From Caballeronia catudaia (GTDB taxonomy: Bacteria; Pseudomonadota; Gammaproteobacteria; Burkholderiales; Burkholderiaceae), in contig NZ_FCOF02000027.1 of the NCBI RefSeq assembly GCF_001544755.2, positions 16,200 to 80,199 of the forward strand: a stretch of 64,000 nucleotides of DNA, given 5' to 3'. The translations under genes and the position numbers were made by a program. Shown here piece after piece: positions 1 to 8,804 of this stretch. How positions within the stretch are numbered: the first letter of the stretch is position 1; each line of letters begins with the position of its first letter. Under the pieces are notes generated by a model. The model was not told where the DNA came from and ran no database searches. It saw only the letters and a program-made list of their open reading frames with translations.

Positions 1-161
1 AGGCACTCGACGCGCTCGACGCGGATCGCGAGTTCCTGACGCGCGGCGGCGTGTTCACGGATTCGATGCTCGACGCCTACATCGAACTGAAGACGCAAGA
101 GTTGCAGCGTTATCGTCAGGCGGTGCATCCGATCGAGTTCGAGATGTACTACTCGCTGTAA
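1..161 (+). CDS. glnA: Glutamine synthetase, C-terminal end (partial)
   Basis: Only the last 52 codons are present; the reading frame starts at base 3 and ends at a TAA at 159-161. The tail ends in EFEMYYSL, the usual C-terminus of type I glutamine synthetase, which makes glutamine from glutamate, ammonia and ATP in the cytoplasm. The next genes encode NtrB and NtrC, giving the classic glnA-glnL-glnG order in which NtrC controls glnA. A strong intrinsic terminator follows, so glnL and glnG probably depend on readthrough or their own promoter. Confidence 0.93.
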   Translation, partial: ALDALDADREFLTRGGVFTDSMLDAYIELKTQELQRYRQAVHPIEFEMYYSL

Positions 162-195
162 GCGACATGCGCGCGACGCATGTGATGCGGTGATG

Positions 196-224
196 AAAAA
201 GGGACGGCGCGCCGTCCCTTTTTT
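196..224 (+). terminator. Rho-independent terminator after glnA
   Basis: A perfect palindrome GGGACGGC/GCCGTCCC at 201-218, flanked by five A on the left and six T on the right. It lies 35 bases after the glnA stop and separates glnA from glnL. Confidence 0.9.
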
Positions 225-290
225 AATCGCTGTCGAGTGTCATGAATCAATAAGAAGATCGGTGTTACGAACGGCCTCACTCATTGCACG

Positions 291-1433
291 ATGGTGCTAA
301 AGAATCTCATCAAGGCGCGCAAGGGCCATCCCGATGCGCTCTCCGACGACGCGCAACTCTCGGGCACTGGGCTCCTGCCGGGACTGGAAGCGCTGCCCAC
401 GGTCGTGCTCGTGCTCGACATGCGCAATCTGCGGATTGCCTACGCGAACCCTTCGGCCGAATCGATGCTGGAGATGTCGCGCAAGCAATTGACGCAGACG
501 AACTGGCCCGAACTGTTCGCCAACGCGGACGACATGGCTGCCACGATCGCATCGATCGCGGAGAACCGCTTCAACGCGACGCGGCTCGACGCGGTGCTCG
601 AACGTCAGAACCGCGAGCCGGTGCATGTGCACGCGATCGTCGGTTATCTCGAAGCCGCGCCGGACTATGTGCTGCTCGAATTGTTCGAGAACGAGCGGCA
701 TCTGCGCACCGATCGCGAAGAGCGCATCCACGATCTCACCGCGGTCAACAAGCAACTGATCCGCAATCTCGCGCACGAAATCAAGAACCCGCTCGGCGGC
801 ATTCGTGGCGCGGCGCAACTGCTCGAATTCGAGCTCGGCGAGCGCGAACGCGACGAGTTGCGCGAATACACACAGGTGATCATCAAGGAATCGGATCGCT
901 TGCAGACGCTCGTCGATCGATTGCTGGAGCCGCACCGGCATCCGCATATCGTCGGCGATGTGAACATCCACGAAGTGTGCGAGCGCGTGCGCGCGGTGAT
1001 CCTCGCGGAGTTTCCGCGCGGCCTCACGATCGAGCGCGATTACGACGTGAGCGTGCCTGACTTGCGCGGCGACAAGGAACAGTTGATCCAGGCGTTGTTG
1101 AATATCGTCCGCAACGCGGCGGAAGCGCTGAAGGAACGCATCTCGCAAGGCGATGCGAAGATCGAGCTGCGCACGCGTATCGCGCGCAAGGTGACGATCG
1201 GCAAGAAGCTGCACAAACTGGCACTGGACTTGCATATCACTGACAACGGTCCCGGCATTCCCGACGAAATCCGCGACCGGATCTTCTTTCCACTCGTGTC
1301 GGGGCGGGAAGACGGCAGCGGCCTCGGACTCACGCTCGCGCAATCGTTCGTGCATCAGCACGAGGGCTTGATCGAAGTAGAAAGCCGGCCGGGCTGCACC
1401 GAGTTCGCCATCCTGTTGCCTTTCGGGAATTGA
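291..1433 (+). CDS. glnL: Nitrogen regulation sensor kinase NtrB
   Basis: This 380-residue soluble histidine kinase senses nitrogen status through PII and phosphorylates or dephosphorylates NtrC. A PAS-type N-terminal region (about 30-130) is followed by the H-box NLAHEIKNPLGG with His162, an N-box NIVRNAAEAL near 270, DNGPGIP near 318 and a GSGLGL motif near 343. There is no membrane segment, as expected for NtrB. Length matches the family (about 350-390). The start at 291 has no clear Shine-Dalgarno sequence. It precedes glnG by 106 bases and follows the terminated glnA gene. Confidence 0.95.
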   Translation: MVLKNLIKARKGHPDALSDDAQLSGTGLLPGLEALPTVVLVLDMRNLRIAYANPSAESMLEMSRKQLTQTNWPELFANADDMAATIASIAENRFNATRLDAVLERQNREPVHVHAIVGYLEAAPDYVLLELFENERHLRTDREERIHDLTAVNKQLIRNLAHEIKNPLGGIRGAAQLLEFELGERERDELREYTQVIIKESDRLQTLVDRLLEPHRHPHIVGDVNIHEVCERVRAVILAEFPRGLTIERDYDVSVPDLRGDKEQLIQALLNIVRNAAEALKERISQGDAKIELRTRIARKVTIGKKLHKLALDLHITDNGPGIPDEIRDRIFFPLVSGREDGSGLGLTLAQSFVHQHEGLIEVESRPGCTEFAILLPFGN

Positions 1434-1539
1434 CTATCACCGACCATCGACTTCACGCCAAGAACGCAACCGACGCTTTGATGCCTGACCGTTTCGACGG
1501 GCTCACTCCGAACCACACGAAGACTTCTCGCCGAACGAT

Positions 1540-3015
1540 ATGAAGCCGATCTGGATAGTAGACGACGACCAATCCATCCGCTGGGTGCTGGAAAAGGCCC
1601 TCGCCCGAGAAAACTTCACGACGCGCAGCTTCTCCGGCGTGCGCGATGCGCTCGCCGCCCTCGAACAGGAAAGCCCGCAAGTCCTGGTTTCCGACATCCG
1701 CATGCCGGGCGGCTCCGGGCTCGAACTCTTGCAGACGGTGCGCGACCGCATGCCGGGCTTGCCGGTCATCATCATGACGGCGTTTTCGGACCTCGATAGC
1801 GCGGTTGCCGCGTTTCAGGGCGGCGCGTTCGAATATCTCGCCAAGCCGTTCGACGTCGACAAGGCGGTCGAGCTGATCCGCCGCGCCGTCGACGAAAGCA
1901 TGCGCGGTGAAGCGACGCATGACGAACGCGTGACGGAAACACCCGAAATGCTTGGCCAGGCCCCGGCGATGCAGGACATGTTTCGCGCGATCGGGCGCCT
2001 GTCGCATTCGGCGGCGACGGTGCTCATCACGGGCGAATCAGGCACCGGAAAGGAGCTTGTCGCGCGCGCCTTGCACCGACATAGCCCACGCGCGAACGGA
2101 CCGTTCATCGCGCTGAACACGGCGGCGATTCCGAAGGATCTGCTGGAGTCCGAACTATTTGGCCACGAGCGCGGCGCGTTCACCGGCGCGCAGGCGATGC
2201 GGCAGGGCCGCTTCGAGCAGGCCGAGAACGGCACGCTCTTTCTCGATGAAATCGGCGACATGCCGTTCGATTTGCAGACGCGTCTGCTGCGCGTGCTGTC
2301 GGATGGACAGTTTTATCGCGTGGGCGGCCATAACCCGTTGAAGGCGAATGTGCGCGTGATCGCGGCGACGCATCAGAATCTCGATGCGCGCGTGCGGCAA
2401 GGCCTGTTTCGCGAGGACTTGTATCACCGTCTCAACGTGATTCGCCTGCGCCTGCCGGCGTTGCGCGAGCGCAGCGAAGACATTCCTCTCCTCACGCGGC
2501 ACTTTCTGCAGAAGAGCGCGCGCGATCTGGGCGTCGAGCCCAAGCGCGTGTCCGACGACGCGCTCGCGTATCTCGCGTCGTTGCCGTTTCCGGGCAACGT
2601 GCGTCAGCTCGAAAACCTGTGCAACTGGCTCACGGTGATGGCGCCCGCGCAGGTGATCGAGCGGAAGGATCTGCCGCCCGATCTCGTGCCGCATCAGGAC
2701 TACACGCCGGAGAGCATTGCGGTGTCGACGGATGGCGCGGTTGCGCTTGCTCCCGTTGCCGCCAACGGAGCGGCGGCCGTGCCGGTGGCGGGCACGGCGG
2801 GAGTTTGGGAAAACGGCTTGCGCACCGAAGTGGCGCGCATGCTGCGTGAGAATTCCGCCGATGTGATGGACGAACTCGCGCGCCGCTTCGAGGCTGCGGT
2901 GATCCGCGAGGCGCTCGATTTCACGCGCGGGCGCAAGGTGGAAGCGGCGGAGCGCTTGGGCATCGGCCGCAATACGATCACGCGCAAGATCCAGGAATTG
3001 CATCTCGACGCGTGA
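1540..3015 (+). CDS. glnG: Nitrogen regulation response regulator NtrC
   Basis: A 491-residue sigma-54 activator with three domains. The receiver domain has Asp52 in VSDIRMP. The AAA+ domain has Walker A GESGTGKE near 164 and the sigma-54 contact motif GAFTGA near 211. The C-terminal Fis-type helix-turn-helix is near 465-487. Phosphorylated by NtrB, it activates sigma-54 promoters such as glnA. The start ATG overlaps the TGA of a 20-codon ORF (1481-1543) and has no obvious Shine-Dalgarno of its own, so coupling is possible. A low-complexity Ala/Val linker of about 40 residues sits between the AAA+ and HTH domains. Confidence 0.96.
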   Translation: MKPIWIVDDDQSIRWVLEKALARENFTTRSFSGVRDALAALEQESPQVLVSDIRMPGGSGLELLQTVRDRMPGLPVIIMTAFSDLDSAVAAFQGGAFEYLAKPFDVDKAVELIRRAVDESMRGEATHDERVTETPEMLGQAPAMQDMFRAIGRLSHSAATVLITGESGTGKELVARALHRHSPRANGPFIALNTAAIPKDLLESELFGHERGAFTGAQAMRQGRFEQAENGTLFLDEIGDMPFDLQTRLLRVLSDGQFYRVGGHNPLKANVRVIAATHQNLDARVRQGLFREDLYHRLNVIRLRLPALRERSEDIPLLTRHFLQKSARDLGVEPKRVSDDALAYLASLPFPGNVRQLENLCNWLTVMAPAQVIERKDLPPDLVPHQDYTPESIAVSTDGAVALAPVAANGAAAVPVAGTAGVWENGLRTEVARMLRENSADVMDELARRFEAAVIREALDFTRGRKVEAAERLGIGRNTITRKIQELHLDA

Positions 3016-3033
3016 TCGTCGATCGAATGCGGA

Positions 3034-3816
3034 TCAGCCGATCGTCGCGATCACGGGCGCGTGGTCCGACGGCTGATCCCATTTGCGCGGCACCTTGTCG
3101 ACTTCGCACGAGGTGCAGCGCGCCGCGAGTTCCGGCGACAGAAGAATGTGATCGATGCGCAGTCCCGCGTTGCGTCGAAACGCCAGCATCCGATAATCCC
3201 ACCACGTGAAGAGCTTCTCGGCCTGTTCGAACTTGCGGAAGGCATCGATGAGGCCCAGCTCGATGAGCTGCACGAAGTGCGCGCGCTCTTCCGGCGACAC
3301 GAGATTTTGTCCTTCCCAGGCCTTCGCATCGTGGACGTCGCGGTCGTCCGGGGCGATGTTGTAATCGCCGCAGAGCGCGAGCTGCGGATGACGCGCCATG
3401 TCCTCGCGCAGCCATACGCGCAGCGCATCCAGCCAGCGCATCTTGTAGGCGAATTTCTCGGAACCGGGCGCCTGGCCGTTGGGAAAATACGCGGAGATGA
3501 TGCGCACGCCGTTGACCGTCGCGGCGATCACGCGCTGCTGCAAATCCTCGAAGCCGGGGATGTTGCGCACGACGTTGATTTCATCGACTTCGAAGTTCGA
3601 TTCGGCGCGCACCAGGATGCCCACGCCGTTGTACGTCTTCTGACCCGCGAACCAGCTTTTGTAGCCGGCGGCTTCGAGTTCTGCGCGGGGGAATTTTTCG
3701 TCGGGAAGTTTGAGTTCCTGAAGACACAGGACGTCGACCCGCGTTTGTGCGAGCCAGTCGATGACGTGCTGCTGGCGGACTTTGAGGGAATTGACGTTCC
3801 AGGTGGCGATTTTCAT
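3034..3816 (-). CDS. xthA: Exodeoxyribonuclease III
   Basis: The 260-residue protein begins MKIATWNVNSLKVR and ends with a SDHAPV motif, both signatures of the ExoIII/AP endonuclease family. LQELKLPD supplies the metal-binding Glu, and the CGDYNIAPDDRD region supplies further active-site residues. It cleaves DNA at abasic sites and degrades 3' ends during base excision repair. It is convergent with glnG (18-base gap) and divergent from the kdp operon. Confidence 0.96.
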   Translation of the reverse strand: MKIATWNVNSLKVRQQHVIDWLAQTRVDVLCLQELKLPDEKFPRAELEAAGYKSWFAGQKTYNGVGILVRAESNFEVDEINVVRNIPGFEDLQQRVIAATVNGVRIISAYFPNGQAPGSEKFAYKMRWLDALRVWLREDMARHPQLALCGDYNIAPDDRDVHDAKAWEGQNLVSPEERAHFVQLIELGLIDAFRKFEQAEKLFTWWDYRMLAFRRNAGLRIDHILLSPELAARCTSCEVDKVPRKWDQPSDHAPVIATIG

Positions 3817-3910
3817 GAATCTCGATCTTCTTCGTGGTGCGCGGCCGTGCGCTGAATGCTCGATTCTATCGGAGCCGCGAGCCTAGCCCCGCTTCGCTCG
3901 CCTCGGCCTC

Positions 3911-3960
3911 TTTACGCCATTTTTACACCCCAACCCCCACCTTTATCCCGCCCTTTACGC
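3911..3960 (+). promoter_or_regulatory. Candidate KdpE operator of the kdp promoter
   Basis: The 198-base gap between xthA and the first kdp ORF holds TTTACGCCATTTTTACACCC (3911-3930), followed by CTTTATCCCGCCCTTTACGCC-like repeats to 3960. The first part closely resembles the E. coli KdpE site (T-rich TTTA...TTTTTACACCCC), recalled from the literature and not aligned here. It lies about 80-100 bases before the first kdp start, a sensible place for an activator. KdpE is encoded in the same cluster. Confidence 0.5.
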
Positions 3961-4013
3961 CGATCTTCGTAATCTCCACCTTGTCCTGAACCACACAAGG
4001 GGAGAACACGACA

Positions 4014-4121
4014 ATGGACCTGTTTTACCTCGCCGGCATCGTCCTTTTCTGGGGCGTTTGCGTGGCGCTCACGAGCGGTTGCGATCACTTGCGCCGCCGC
4101 GTGACAGGAGGCCGCCCATGA
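4014..4121 (+). CDS. Small membrane protein ORF upstream of kdpF
   Basis: A 35-codon ORF starts at 4014 (MDLFYLAGIVLFWG...), preceded by a good Shine-Dalgarno AAGGGGAG at 3998-4005. It has one hydrophobic segment (residues 3-20) and a basic C-terminus (DHLRRR). Its TGA overlaps the ATG of kdpF (ATGA at 4118-4121), and kdpF overlaps kdpA in the same way, so translation is probably coupled down the operon. I do not recognise a family. It may be a Kdp accessory micropeptide or simply a translated leader. Confidence 0.6.
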   Translation: MDLFYLAGIVLFWGVCVALTSGCDHLRRRVTGGRP

Positions 4122-4213
4122 ACGCATGGATGATGTGGCTCGCCGCGGCCTCGACGCTGCTGCTCTTCGTGTACCTCGTGTACGCGCTCCTGCGCGCGGA
4201 GGATCTCGAATGA
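4118..4213 (+). CDS. kdpF: Potassium-transporting ATPase subunit KdpF
   Basis: The 31-residue single-span peptide (MNAWMMWLAAAS...VYALLRAEDLE) matches KdpF in size, in its hydrophobic helix, and in its position just before kdpA. KdpF is a lipid-like stabiliser of the KdpFABC complex in the inner membrane. It overlaps the upstream ORF and kdpA by ATGA at both ends. Confidence 0.85.
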   Translation: MNAWMMWLAAASTLLLFVYLVYALLRAEDLE

Positions 4214-6018
4214 ACGCGAATACCTTCACGCAGACGGCGATCTTCCTCGTCGTGCTGATCGCGCTTGCGATTCCGCTCGGGCGCTATATGGCCAGCGTGT
4301 TCGAAGGCACGTCGGCCATCGTTCGCAAGATCGGGCGTCCCATCGAGTCGATGCTCTATCGCATCGCGGGCGTCGATCCGGAAGCCGAGATGTCGTGGAA
4401 GCAATACGCGCTCGCCGTCCTGCTCTTCAACGTGCTCGGCGCAATCGTGCTGTACGCGATCCTGCGTCTGCAAGGCCTGCTGCCGCTCAACCCGCAAGGC
4501 ATGAGCGGCATGACGCCCGACGCCGCGTTCAACACCGCCATCAGCTTCGTCGCGAACACGAACTGGCAGGACTACGGCGGCGAAAGCACGCTCGGCTATC
4601 TCGCGCAAATGCTCGGCCTCACGGTGCAGAACTTTCTGTCGGCGGCGACGGGCATCGCCGTCGTGATCGCGCTGATCCGCGGCTTCAAACGTCATAGCGC
4701 GCAGACCATCGGCAACTTCTGGGTCGACCTCACGCGCTCGACGCTCTACGTGCTCATGCCGCTCGCGATCGTGTTCGCACTGGTCTTCGTGAGCCAGGGC
4801 GCGATCCAGAACTTCAAGGCCTACGAAGATGTGCCCACGCTCCAGGCGACGACGTATCAGGCGCCGAAGACCGACGCGCAAGGCAACGCCGTGAAGGACG
4901 CGAAAGGCAATCCGGTGATGCAGGACGTCAAGGTCGACAAGCAATCCCTGCCGATGGGCCCGGTCGCATCGCAGGAATCCATCAAGATGCTCGGCACCAA
5001 CGGCGGTGGCTTCTTCAACGCGAACTCGGCGCATCCGTTCGAGAACCCGACGCCGTTCTCCAACTTCATGCAGATGCTCGCAATCCTGATCATTCCCGCG
5101 GGCCTGTGCATCACCTTCGGGCGCATGGTCGGCGACGGGCGTCAGGGCTATGCCGTGCTCGCGGCGATGACCATCGCGTTCGCGGTGGCGTGCGTCGGCG
5201 AGATATCGGCGGAGCAGGCGGGCAATCCGCTCTTCACGTCGCTTCACGTCGATACCCATGCGTCCGCGCTGCAAGCCGGCGGCAACATGGAAGGCAAGGA
5301 AACGCGGCTCGGCATCGCGCAGTCGGGCATCTTCACGGTGGTGACGACGGCGGCTTCCTGCGGCGCGGTCGCCAACACGCACGATTCGCTGACGCCGCTC
5401 GGCGGGCTCATCCCGATGCTGCTCATCCAGCTCGGCGAAGTGATCTTCGGCGGGGTCGGCTCCGGTCTCTACGGCATGCTCGCGTTCGCCTTGCTGGCGG
5501 TGTTCGTCGCTGGGTTGATGATCGGACGCACGCCCGAGTATGTCGGCAAGAAGATCGAGGCGTTCGACATGAAGATGGTTTCCATCGTCATTCTGCTCAC
5601 GCCTTTGCTCGTGCTGCTGGGCACGTCCATCGCCGTGCTCACGGAAGCGGGCAGGGCGGGCATCGCCAATCCGGGCGCGCACGGCTTCTCCGAAATCCTG
5701 TACGCGTTCAGCTCGGCTGCCAACAACAACGGCAGCGCGTTCGCGGGTCTTTCGGTGAACACGCCGTTCTACAACACGATGCTCGCCATCGCGATGTGGT
5801 TCGGGCGCTTCGGCACCATCGTGCCGATCCTCGCGATCGCGGGCTCGCTCGCCGCGAAAAAGCGCCTCGCCGTGAACGCGGGCACGCTGCCGACGCACGG
5901 TCCGCTCTTCGTGGTGCTGCTGCTCGGCACGCTGCTGCTCGTCGGCGCGCTCACGTATGTACCTGCGCTCGCGCTCGGCCCCATCGTCGAGCATCTCACC
6001 ATGATCGCAGGCCACTGA
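4210..6018 (+). CDS. kdpA: Potassium-transporting ATPase subunit A
   Basis: The channel-like K+ binding and translocating subunit of the KdpFABC P-type ATPase, 602 residues, with about ten membrane segments. Family motifs seen are NTNWQDYGGE and GTNGGGFFNANSAHPFENP (selectivity-filter loops), plus SSAANNNGSAF. The start at 4210 was chosen because it overlaps the kdpF stop and gives NTFTQTAIF, the usual KdpA beginning; an earlier in-frame start would run through kdpF. kdpB follows after 14 bases. Confidence 0.97.
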   Translation: MNANTFTQTAIFLVVLIALAIPLGRYMASVFEGTSAIVRKIGRPIESMLYRIAGVDPEAEMSWKQYALAVLLFNVLGAIVLYAILRLQGLLPLNPQGMSGMTPDAAFNTAISFVANTNWQDYGGESTLGYLAQMLGLTVQNFLSAATGIAVVIALIRGFKRHSAQTIGNFWVDLTRSTLYVLMPLAIVFALVFVSQGAIQNFKAYEDVPTLQATTYQAPKTDAQGNAVKDAKGNPVMQDVKVDKQSLPMGPVASQESIKMLGTNGGGFFNANSAHPFENPTPFSNFMQMLAILIIPAGLCITFGRMVGDGRQGYAVLAAMTIAFAVACVGEISAEQAGNPLFTSLHVDTHASALQAGGNMEGKETRLGIAQSGIFTVVTTAASCGAVANTHDSLTPLGGLIPMLLIQLGEVIFGGVGSGLYGMLAFALLAVFVAGLMIGRTPEYVGKKIEAFDMKMVSIVILLTPLLVLLGTSIAVLTEAGRAGIANPGAHGFSEILYAFSSAANNNGSAFAGLSVNTPFYNTMLAIAMWFGRFGTIVPILAIAGSLAAKKRLAVNAGTLPTHGPLFVVLLLGTLLLVGALTYVPALALGPIVEHLTMIAGH

Positions 6019-6032
6019 ATCTCGAGGACAGC

Positions 6033-8162
6033 ATGACTCAATTGAATCAAGCGCCGTTGCATCGCCCGGAGAATCTCGGGCAGGCGCGCACGGCGGCGCG
6101 CTCGATGTTCGATCCGTCGCTCGTCAAGCCCGCGATCGCCGATGCGTTCAAAAAGCTCGCGCCGCGCACGCAGCTGCGCAATCCGGTGATGTTCTGCGTC
6201 TACGTCGGCAGCATTCTGACGACGGTGCTCTGGATCGCCGCGCTCGTGGGCCAGGCCGAAGCGCCCGCGGGCTTCATCCTCGCGATTGCGCTGTGGCTGT
6301 GGTTCACGGTGCTCTTCGCGAACTTCGCCGAGGCGCTCGCGGAAGGGCGCTCGAAGGCGCAGGCCGCGTCGCTGCGCGAGGCGAAGCACAACGTGATGGC
6401 GAAGAAGCTCAACGAGCCGCATCCGAAGTCGCCGATCCGCATCACGACGTCGACCGATCTCGTGAAGGGCGATGTCGTGCTCGTCGAAGCGGGCGATGTC
6501 ATTCCCGCCGATGGCGAAGTGATCGAAGGCGTTGCGTCCGTCGACGAATCCGCGATCACGGGCGAATCCGCGCCGGTGATCCGCGAGTCGGGCGGTGACT
6601 TCTCGTCGGTGACGGGCGGCACGCGCGTGCTGTCGGACTGGATCGTGGTGCGCGTGTCGGTGAATCCCGGCGAGGCGTTTCTCGATCGCATGATCGCGAT
6701 GGTCGAAGGCGCCAAACGTCAGAAGACGCCCAATGAAATCGCGCTGACGATCCTGCTCGTGGCGCTCACGCTCGTGCTGCTGTTCGCGACCGCGACCTTG
6801 CTGCCGTTCTCGATGTTCGCGGTCGACGCGGCGAAGCAGGGCCATGTCGTGACGATCACGGCGCTCGTCGCGCTGCTCGTGTGCCTGATTCCGACGACCA
6901 TCGGCGGTCTGCTTTCCGCGATCGGCGTCGCGGGCATGAGCCGCATGATGCAGGCGAACGTGATCGCCACGTCGGGCCGCGCGGTCGAAGCGGCCGGCGA
7001 CGTCGACGTGCTGCTGCTCGACAAGACGGGCACGATCACGCTCGGCAATCGTCAGGCGTCGACGTTCGTGCCGGCGCCGGGCATCGCGGAGCGCGATCTC
7101 GCCGATGCGGCGCAACTCGCGTCGCTCGCCGACGAGACGCCGGAAGGCCGCAGCATCGTCGTGCTGGCGAAGCAGCGTTTCAATATCCGCGAGCGCGACA
7201 TGGCCGTGCTGCATGCGAACTTTCTGGCGTTCTCGGCGCAATCGCGCATGAGCGGCGTCGACCTGCCCAATCGGGAAATCCGCAAGGGCGCGGCCGAGAC
7301 CGTGAAGAAGTACGTCGAGGAACGCGGCGGGCGCTTTCCGCAGGACGTGCAGAGCGCCGTCGACGAGATCGCGCGTCGCGGCAGCACGCCGCTCGTGGTC
7401 GCGGAAAGCGTCGAAGGCAAGACTCGCGCGTTGGGCGTGATCGAGCTTAAGGACATCGTGAAGGGCGGCATTCGCGAGCGCTTTGCGGAATTGCGCAAGA
7501 TGGGCATCAAGACGGTGATGGTGACGGGGGACAATCGTCTGACCGCGGCGGCGATCGCGGCCGAAGCGGGCGTCGACGACTTCCTCGCCGAAGCGACGCC
7601 CGAAGCGAAGCTGTCGACCATCCGCGCGCATCAGGCCGAAGGGCGGCTCGTCGCGATGACGGGCGACGGCACCAACGATGCGCCCGCGCTCGCGCAGGCC
7701 GACGTCGCGGTCGCGATGAACACGGGCACGCAGGCCGCGAAGGAAGCGGGCAACATGGTCGATCTCGATTCGAACCCGACGAAGCTGATCGAGATCGTCG
7801 AGATCGGCAAGCAGATGTTGATGACACGCGGTTCGCTGACGACGTTTTCGATTGCGAACGATGTGGCGAAGTACTTCGCGATCATCCCGGCCGCGTTCGC
7901 GACGACGTATCCGCAATTGCGCGTGGTGGACGTGATGCATCTGGCGTCGCCGTCGTCGGCGATTCTGTCGGCGGTGATCTTCAATGCGCTGATCATCGTG
8001 TTTCTGATTCCGCTCGCGTTGAAGGGCGTGAAGTATCGCGCGCTGGGTGCGGCGACGCTCTTGCGGCGCAATCTGCTGGTTTATGGGTTGGGCGGCATTC
8101 TGCTGCCGTTTCCCATCATCAAGCTGATCGATATGGTCATTACCGCACTTGGATGGAGTTGA
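6033..8162 (+). CDS. kdpB: Potassium-transporting ATPase ATP-binding subunit B
   Basis: The 709-residue P-type ATPase catalytic subunit. It carries the phosphorylation motif DKTGT with Asp330, the actuator motif TGES, GDGTNDAPALAQADV in the hinge, and about seven membrane segments. It hydrolyses ATP to drive K+ uptake through KdpA. It starts 14 bases after kdpA and ends one base before the first ATG of kdpC. The family is usually about 680-710 residues, so it is full length. Confidence 0.97.
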   Translation: MTQLNQAPLHRPENLGQARTAARSMFDPSLVKPAIADAFKKLAPRTQLRNPVMFCVYVGSILTTVLWIAALVGQAEAPAGFILAIALWLWFTVLFANFAEALAEGRSKAQAASLREAKHNVMAKKLNEPHPKSPIRITTSTDLVKGDVVLVEAGDVIPADGEVIEGVASVDESAITGESAPVIRESGGDFSSVTGGTRVLSDWIVVRVSVNPGEAFLDRMIAMVEGAKRQKTPNEIALTILLVALTLVLLFATATLLPFSMFAVDAAKQGHVVTITALVALLVCLIPTTIGGLLSAIGVAGMSRMMQANVIATSGRAVEAAGDVDVLLLDKTGTITLGNRQASTFVPAPGIAERDLADAAQLASLADETPEGRSIVVLAKQRFNIRERDMAVLHANFLAFSAQSRMSGVDLPNREIRKGAAETVKKYVEERGGRFPQDVQSAVDEIARRGSTPLVVAESVEGKTRALGVIELKDIVKGGIRERFAELRKMGIKTVMVTGDNRLTAAAIAAEAGVDDFLAEATPEAKLSTIRAHQAEGRLVAMTGDGTNDAPALAQADVAVAMNTGTQAAKEAGNMVDLDSNPTKLIEIVEIGKQMLMTRGSLTTFSIANDVAKYFAIIPAAFATTYPQLRVVDVMHLASPSSAILSAVIFNALIIVFLIPLALKGVKYRALGAATLLRRNLLVYGLGGILLPFPIIKLIDMVITALGWS

Positions 8163-8163
8163 A

Positions 8164-8751
8164 ATGATGAAGAACATCTTGCGTCCCGTCATCGTGATGT
8201 TCGTCGCGCTGACGATCGTGACCGGGCTTGTTTATCCGGCGATCGTGACGGCGGTCGGGCAGGCGGCGTTTCATCGCGAGGCGAATGGCAGTCTGATCGA
8301 GCGCGATGGGAAAGTCGTCGGGTCGGAGATCATCGGTCAACAGTTCGATGCGCCTCGTTATTTCTGGGGGCGGTTGTCGGCTACGACGCCGAATCCTTAT
8401 AACGCCGGGAGTTCCGGCGGCTCGAATCTCGGGCCGACGAATTCTGCGCTTGCCGATGAAGTGGCGGCTCGGGTTGCCGCATTGCGTGGGGCGGATTCTG
8501 GTCGATCCGCTGCTGACGTGCCGGTGGATCTTGTGACTTCCTCCGGAAGCGGGCTCGATCCGGAGATTAGTCCGGCGGCGGCTTTGTATCAGGTGGAAAG
8601 GGTTGCTAAGGCGCGGGGGATGTCGGCGGGGCAAGTCGAAGCGCTTGTGGCTCGGGCCACCACCGGGCGGCAGTTTGGTCTGCTCGGAGAGCCCAGGGTG
8701 AATGTGCTTAAATTGAACCTTGCTTTGGATGCTGCGGGTGGTTTGAAGTAG
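8164..8751 (+). CDS. kdpC: Potassium-transporting ATPase subunit C
   Basis: The 195-residue subunit has one N-terminal membrane helix (residues 8-30) and the periplasmic KdpC motifs SEIIGQQF, YFWGRLSATTPNPYNAGSSGG and SGLDPEISPAAA. It helps assemble and activates KdpB with KdpA. Two consecutive ATGs (8164, 8167) are possible starts. Downstream lies an inverted-repeat element instead of the usual immediate kdpD. Confidence 0.96.
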   Translation: MMKNILRPVIVMFVALTIVTGLVYPAIVTAVGQAAFHREANGSLIERDGKVVGSEIIGQQFDAPRYFWGRLSATTPNPYNAGSSGGSNLGPTNSALADEVAARVAALRGADSGRSAADVPVDLVTSSGSGLDPEISPAAALYQVERVAKARGMSAGQVEALVARATTGRQFGLLGEPRVNVLKLNLALDAAGGLK

Positions 8752-8804
8752 CGGATGGGGTGGGTTTTCGCTTTCGCCGGATCCCGTTTTCGTGTTGGTT
8801 TATT

